From: Chinchilla lanigera
Lineage: Eukaryota > Chordata > Mammalia > Rodentia > Chinchillidae
Length of the DNA stretch: 64,000 nucleotides
Assembly: GCF_000276665.1 (NCBI RefSeq)
Contig: NW_004955416.1
Span: forward strand, 2,686,124 to 2,750,123
Direction: 5' to 3'
Below, piece after piece: positions 58,126 to 64,000 of the stretch. The notes beneath the pieces were generated by a model, which saw only the letters and a program-made list of their open reading frames with translations, was not told where the DNA came from and made no database searches. Within the stretch, counting starts at the first letter, position 1. Each line of letters begins with the position of its first letter. The translations under genes and the position numbers were made by a program.

Positions 58126-60540
58126 AACTTACCAAATTAAAAAGTAATTTCTGTTCTTTGGAGGAAATACAGAAAAACAAAAAAAGAAATTTTACTTTTC
58201 ATATTAACACTTTCCAGAGATACCTGTTGCTAACATACTGTCATTTTTGCTTTCAAGTTTTCTTCCCTATGACAACATTCCACACAGATTTGTGATCCAA
58301 CTGTTTTACTGTTTTCTTAAATTTCTATAGCTCTGACCCTTTTAAATGAAAAAAACTATAACAAAGTACATGTTAGCTTGTTCATGGGAGCCCTCAGATC
58401 ACCTAGCTGCTTTGGCAGCCACCAAGCACCACTGGCACATATTTAGCATAATGTATAAAACTTCTAAGAAATTTTTCTCAAGTGCTAATGTTTAGCAATT
58501 TCATCCTGTATTATGAAATTGGTTTTAGAAATTGACAATCAAAATATTTTATATGTACTTATTAAATTTTACTTGGTCAGAAATAGTCCTTAATTTCAGC
58601 CAGTTCAGTATTCTATTATTTAAAGAAATAGTGATTCCAAAATCCTGTGTCATTTGCAAATTTAATCAGCATGCTATTCAAGTGCTCAAATAATTGTTTC
58701 AAGAGTAAAAAAGGCTGGATAAAGACAATGATATCATATGTCAATAGGGCCTACAATATTAAACTGACTACATATTAAAACTGACCTATTATCAGCTTTA
58801 TATTAGGGTTACAATTTTAACTAATTTACTGAAGTCATTGTATTATTTTACATTCCTTACATACACATTTTTATATTCACATAAAATCTGATGTCTTTCC
58901 ACAAGCCTGTAAAAATTTTTAATTAAATAATGTTTTATATATGAACAAAATTTAATTTGAAAGGGATTTCTGTAACAAAAAACCTCTCCCCACTATGAAT
59001 ATGCTGTGGCAATGCTGTTTTCTTTTAATTGTTATATTGGTGTGTAATTTTAATGAGTTAAAATTCCACATTCAAGCCAGTGATTTAATAGGAGCTGGAG
59101 ACTGAGAAGGGATGAGCTAAACGTAATTTGCAAGAGGATAAGGAAAAGATTTAATTGTTCACGTGGACCTTAGTCTTGGAACAAGATAACCTTGTTAATT
59201 TGTAAAGAGTGAATTAGAAAATATATGTTTAAGTGAACCTTGAAGTTTTCCAGTGAAAGAACTTTCTGAAGTTATAATGCTAAGAATGCAATACACAGAT
59301 CTAATAATTGTATATGAACACCGCATTCATTTTTCTTGATTGGAGTCTATTTTTGTTACTGCAGACATTGCTGCTTGGTTTATAAAGTACCCATGGTTAT
59401 TTACCTATAAGTACACAATCTGTAGTTTAACTTTTTTTGGCACTTGATATGTTAAACAACATTTGTACTTAAAAAACAATGAATTATTGAAGCACAGCTG
59501 AACGGCCCCAGAGCATACAGGCTCCATTAAATCTGCTTATGTGTAATCACTCCTGCTGAAGGCAGGTGAGAAATATATTCTGGTAAGAGGCTTTCCTTAT
59601 CCTAGAGCCAAAAGACAATGAAAGAAAATCATTGATTTGTACTACAATTTAAAACTATTTGTAGCATTTACTTTTTTAGAGACCCTATAAAACTGAGCTT
59701 TGTGCAATTATCATTATGTTTTTAAGTGTTTGAAAGAAACATTTCCCACTAGAAAAATTTAAGCCATCATGAATGTCAACTATGAATGTATTTCCCGTAT
59801 CTTTTAAGTTAAACATTTTAAGGTTGAAATATTTTTATTTAAAAAATTTAGGGTTAGCTTCAAGTTTCTTAAAACAATTTTTAGATCTGAAATATCTTTA
59901 ACAAGCCAAATAAAAATGTGAGATAAACAAATGCAGTAAAGAGAGCCAAAAAGCCCCAAGATTTACCCAAAGCTTAGACAGTGATTTTTACAAACCTATC
60001 AAAACAAACAAACAAAGAAAAACAAAAAAACAACCCCTCCTAGTTCCACTTCCTACTGGAAATTACAGGCTTTACTTTTTTGCTTATATTCCATTTGTTG
60101 CATGGGAAACTCAGAGTAATGTTTAAAAAACTTAATGTAATCCAAATAGATATTAATAAAACATAAAAAGCATTCTATGAAAAAATTAAAATTTCACAGC
60201 AAAATAACTAGAGAATAAAATAGTTAATACATTGTATCATAATCTGAAAAGAATGGTCAAAATGTTATTCACAATACAAATCATAGACAAAAAAGACTTT
60301 TAAAAAGAAGAAAACAGATAAAAGCATGAAACTCTCCCTTCAATGAACTAAGAACAGTGACTTTTAAAGGTGATTAAAAGAAACATGTTCATGTTAGATT
60401 AACACATGGGACAGTTATGTAACACTCAAGATTCTTTTGCTCATTAGGAAAGCGAAACAGCAAATGAAAAGCTTAACCAATGATTTCACTGTTCCCCTCT
60501 ACTACAGCAAAAATTGCTCATAATTACCCATACTTATCTA
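58126..60540. other. Intron, repeat-poor AT-rich stretch
   Basis: No repeat is recognised from about 58200 to 60540 apart from an AAAC-rich patch near 60000. This is the longest repeat-free block in the window and a candidate for conserved non-coding sequence. Confidence 0.4.
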
Positions 60541-60544
60541 ACAG

Positions 60545-61080
60545 TAATAGTGTGTTAGATTTCTGTCACTGTGACAAAATCCCCGAGAAAACTTAAGAGG
60601 AAAGACTTTGGCTCATGGCTCGAGAGGTTACTTTTCACGGGTTACTTGTCTCTCCTGTTCCTGCGATTGTGGTGAGGTAGAGCGCCACTACAGAGAGTGG
60701 CAAAGCAGAGTGGGTTACTTCTTGGAAAGCAATAAAAGAAAGAAGGGAAGAGAGGACAAGAAAATATAGCCTCAAGGGGACCCTCCCAAGTATCCACTTC
60801 CTCCAAAGAGGCCTCCCCTCCTAAATTTCCATCATCTTGCTACTGTCCATTAAATTATGAACTCAACAATGGATTAACCCATCAATGAAGTTAGAACCCT
60901 CATACAATGTGTTATGTATATGTGTCAACTCATTAAGTAATGCAAACATGTATTAATAAAAAAATTTTAAAGTCACATTCTAAAGGCCCCACCTCCAAAT
61001 ACTTCTGTATTGGGAACCTAGCCCTCAATACATGAGATTATAGGGAAATGTTTCAATTCCAAACCCTAACAAATAATATG
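60545..61080 (-). mobile_element. MaLR-like LTR (MST/MLT-like) with small internal insert
   Basis: Plus strand gives antisense LTR text: TTTCTGTCACTGTGACAAAA, GGCTCATGGCTC, CCACTTCCTCCAAAGAGGCC, GATTAACCCATCAATG, AAGGCCCCACCTCCAAATAC and CAATTCCAAACCCTAAC. 60911-60971 looks inserted. Confidence 0.7.
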
Positions 61081-61659
61081 TGTAACATTTTAAACTGCTC
61101 CAAAACTTTCTGATGTTACACTTTAATAGCAAATGTTTTTTAGAAGAGCTAAAAAGCAATAGTAATGTTTAATTGGATAGCTGGAAAACATAATAATACA
61201 AATTGATTAATATAAAAGAAGCAAGAGAAAAAGAAACATCAAATACTTTTCCTAGTAAAGGTGAATTTTAATCTAAGCATATCAACCTAAATAAAATAGC
61301 TGAACAACACAGGAAGAAAAGCCTATGGCTTATAAAATAACATGGGACAAAAAAGTTTAAAGTGTAAAATAACTAAACCATGCCAGCACTAATCAATGGA
61401 AAGCTAGTTCAGTTACCAGACAAATTACACTTAAGGCAAAAGCATTACAAAGGCCACTTTACAAGAATAAGGCAATTAAACCAGGACAAGTACATAATAA
61501 CATAAATTTATCTGTAATTAATAGTACTGCTTTCAAATACATAAAGGAAAAAGCAAATACTGATAAAATATGATAAATGAAAAATGTTTAATCATTATAC
61601 AAGACATTAATGGAAATCTCTCAATACCTAATATGACAAGCAAGATATGTAAATATGGC

Positions 61660-61790
61660 CATCTGAAGTGGTGCATACCCACTAATCTCAGCACTCTAGG
61701 AGGCTAAGGCAGGGGATGCATAAGTTTGAGGCTAGCCTGGGCAACTTAGCAACACAGCAAGATCTTCTCTCAAAATAGAAAATTTTAAAA
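61660..61790 (+). mobile_element. B1/Alu-like SINE
   Basis: GAAGTGGTGCATACCC, CTCTAGGAGGCTAAGGCAGG, GAGGCTAGCCTGGGCAAC, AGATCTTCTCTC. Confidence 0.88.
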
Positions 61791-61813
61791 GGGGGAATGA
61801 AGCTCCTGGTCGA

Positions 61814-61816
<3 letters not shown>

Positions 61817-61870
<54 letters not shown>
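61817..61870. repeat. (TG)n microsatellite, about 27 units
   Basis: Longest uninterrupted TG run in the window; likely length-polymorphic. The minus-strand frame 61688-61906 (polyHis/Thr) is an artefact of it. Confidence 0.97.
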
Positions 61871-61874
<4 letters not shown>

Positions 61875-63030
61875 AGGGGCTGAACAACACAGGTAACCAT
61901 GCTCACATGATTCCTAAGTATATTGTACTGTATCTCAAATTAACAGAACAATTTCGTAGTACACATGAAATATTTTGCCTGAATTGGTCAATTTCAGTAT
62001 GCACTCAAAATTCCCATGTGCATATAATATAACTGGAATACATTGTTAAGTATGCTATTTGATCAAAATGGGATTGTAATATAAATCAATTTCATAAAGA
62101 TAAATAGAAAACCCTCATGTTTGGAAATTAACATTTCTAAATAACATTAAGAGCTGGAGAAGAAATTCTAAAGTAAGTCAGAAAGGATTTTGAAATAAAT
62201 GCTAATAAAAATAAAACTACAATTATAATTAGAGGAAATATATGGCTTAAACACATATGTTAGAAAACAGAAATGAACATTATATATTTATGCATTAAGA
62301 AATTAGCAAAGAACAGCAAATTAAACCCAATGAAAGGGCAGGGAAATAAAAATAGCACCAGAGATATAAAATAGAAAATCAACAGATAAATAAAAAAACA
62401 AAACAAAAAAAAATGAATAATACCAATAAATATCTACATCTGATAAAATGTAAGAAAGAACAATTCACCAATTATAATGAAGATTAAATCATTATTAAAC
62501 CTAAAAATAGAAAAAAGACAGTAAGAAGACATGAGTGAGTACTTTCTACCTGTAATTTTCAAAATTTAAGGGGACAAATTCAGAGAAACACAAAACTTCT
62601 CAAATGAAGATAAGAAAATCTAAGTCTTACTCAAACACTGCGCTTGTATCTCTAATTTAAAGAAACACCTTTTCTAAAAAAACTCTCCATTTCCACATGG
62701 CTTAGCCAATAAACATTTTAAAGCATTTAGCATTAATTATAAATATTAATTATTATTAATTATATATTTCAGACAACAGAAAAACAGGAACAATTTCAAA
62801 GCTTATTTTGTGAAGCCTAATCCACACATCAGTGGGAAAGAAAATTGCAGATCAATTCTTCTGAACATATACACAAAAAAATTCTAACCTGAGTATAAGC
62901 ACCATTTACCAAGCAATATGTAAAAATGTAATTCCTCATAACCAAGTGTCTTACGTCAGAAAGGAATTTTAATAGATGTAGAAAAAGAATTCTATAAATA
63001 CTACTTATTTCTCAAAAAAATCACACAAGA

Positions 63031-64000
63031 TAATTACTTTAATAGCAATTTAAAATACACATGGTCACAAATTTTGCGAAACTACTCCTAATAAGAAGTG
63101 GGGTTATGACCCCTTCTTTTTGAAACTGAGTGGGTTTATAGCTGCTTTGACCAACAGAATTTAGCAGAAATTTTATAATGTGTCTTCAAGGTTAAGTAAA
63201 AACGTCCATGCACAGGTATGCCCGGGTACTTGTAGTTAGTTGGTTCTTGGAGTCATGATAAGCACCAAAAATGACCAGTACCAAACAAATTCTTCTGGCT
63301 GAAAAGATGCTAATTTTTTCAGATTAAGATGCAAATCACAAGACAATCAACACTGACAAGTCCTAGCTTATGTGCTGAGTACTGTGACAAAATGTTCTAG
63401 TCAAAATGCATCAAATACCAAACTGGATGAGTTTCAAAGCAGTCAAGTTCCAAGGTATGACTGTAGTTTCTACTTTGCTTTTGGAGTACAATTTTTTGGT
63501 GTTCTGAACTTCATGTAGCAAGTAAGACTCCCTGAAGAACATTATGCTGTCATAGCAATCCCCAGCAATGGACCACATGTACACACTTCATTGATAAATC
63601 ACAGCTGATGCCAGGCACCAAATGTGTAAGTGAAGAAGTACATTTGGTACCTCAACTGTAATGGAGGGAAAAACAAAGCTATTGTCCTTTTCAATTCTAT
63701 ACTCGCAGAATATACAGCATAACAAAATGCTTGCTGTTGAAAATCATTCTATTTTTACTTGGGTGTTTTTAGCAAGAGGTGACTGAATCCAATAAGTTTC
63801 TACAAAACATCGCAGTGGCGAGTGTCACAGTAAGACTTACTGAAATCTTTACCTATGACCTATGAGTCTATGCCAATTCTTACTACTTTATTTAACACAG
63901 ATGAAACAGGGAGAGGTTCCACTTGGTAAGGAAATTCAAAGAAGGAAATAAAAATTAAGTGAGATAGGAACAGAAACAAAGAGAGGGTCAGATAAAAGTG
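63031..64000. other. Intron edge, unassigned
   Basis: 63100-63180 (GGGTTATGACCCCTTC, GCTTTGACCAACAGAATTTAG) has the look of an old interspersed repeat. 63480-63860 also has a repeat-like feel (CAGCAATGGACCAC, CAATAAGTTTCTACAAAAC). Neither could be named. Confidence 0.3.

Larger units (their letters stand above)
61330..63030 (+). mobile_element. Old LINE-1 ORF2, heavily decayed
   Basis: Blocks CAGACAAATTACACTTAAGGC, ACTTTACAAGAATAAGG, GAAATCTCTCAATACC (endonuclease side) and later GAAATTAGCAAAGAACAGC, GAATTTTAATAGATGTAG and AAAAAGAATTC (RT side) follow ORF2 order. A SINE and a TG microsatellite interrupt it. Confidence 0.55.
40486..64000 (-). other. DPH6: DPH6 upstream intron (partial)
   Basis: No exon matching the preceding DPH6 segment was found to the right edge, so more than 23.5 kb is read as one intron. 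This fits the large size of the gene in other mammals. A small exon missed by eye is possible. Confidence 0.6.

Noticed and set aside
61688..61906. Frame with a long His/Thr run
   Set aside because: Produced by the (TG)n microsatellite and the adjoining SINE.
1..64000. Undescribed multi-gene system
   Set aside because: No cluster of intact coding genes exists; apart from DPH6 exons all sizeable frames are repeats or chance.
40486..64000. Further DPH6 exons upstream
   Set aside because: I looked on the minus strand for the segment preceding GLDPDKHLG and for the earlier conserved blocks and saw none; a missed short exon cannot be excluded.

Overview
This is an AT-rich, repeat-dense piece of a mammalian nuclear genome. 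The organism is very probably a rodent outside the mouse/rat family. The evidence is tRNA-derived ID-type SINEs with A and B boxes, 7SL-derived B1/Alu-like monomers, many LINE-1 pieces from at least two 3'UTR types plus older L1M-like pieces, solo LTRs of ERVL-MaLR type, and Tigger DNA-transposon remains. No bacterial, phage, CRISPR or operon-like structure is present. The species cannot be fixed from sequence alone.

One protein-coding gene is readable: the 3' part of DPH6 (diphthine-ammonia ligase, last step of diphthamide synthesis on elongation factor 2), on the minus strand. Four consecutive coding exons join in frame to give about the last 98 residues: 40424-40485, 22400-22494, 17328-17415 and 16020-16073. 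The intron between the last two begins with GC instead of GT. A poly(A) signal candidate lies at 15625-15630. I found no further DPH6 exon between 40486 and 64000, so that stretch reads as one large intron, and the upstream exons lie beyond the right edge. The region left of about 15.6 kb is intergenic, downstream of the gene.

Layout: 1-270 is a CpG-rich segment I cannot identify. 0.5-15.5 kb is downstream repeat territory: a MaLR solo LTR, a decayed Tigger transposase, a Tigger non-autonomous block, inverted LINE-1 tails, and an L1 cut by two MaLR LTRs. 15.6-22.5 kb holds the last three exons. 22.5-40.4 kb is an 18-kb intron with a possible ERV LTR, MaLR LTRs, opposed L1s and a 1.7-kb ancient repeat. 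40.5-64 kb is the upstream intron with L1s, SINEs, a 5S rRNA-derived insertion and a twin-primed L1. Every long reading frame outside the four exons is repeat-derived or chance.

I did not find an undescribed molecular system. The most informative items are the GC-AG intron and altered C-terminus of DPH6, a tailless 5S rRNA retro-insertion with a perfect 20-bp target duplication, a 5'-inverted L1 with readable target duplication, and a perfect 24-bp palindrome in intron 7.
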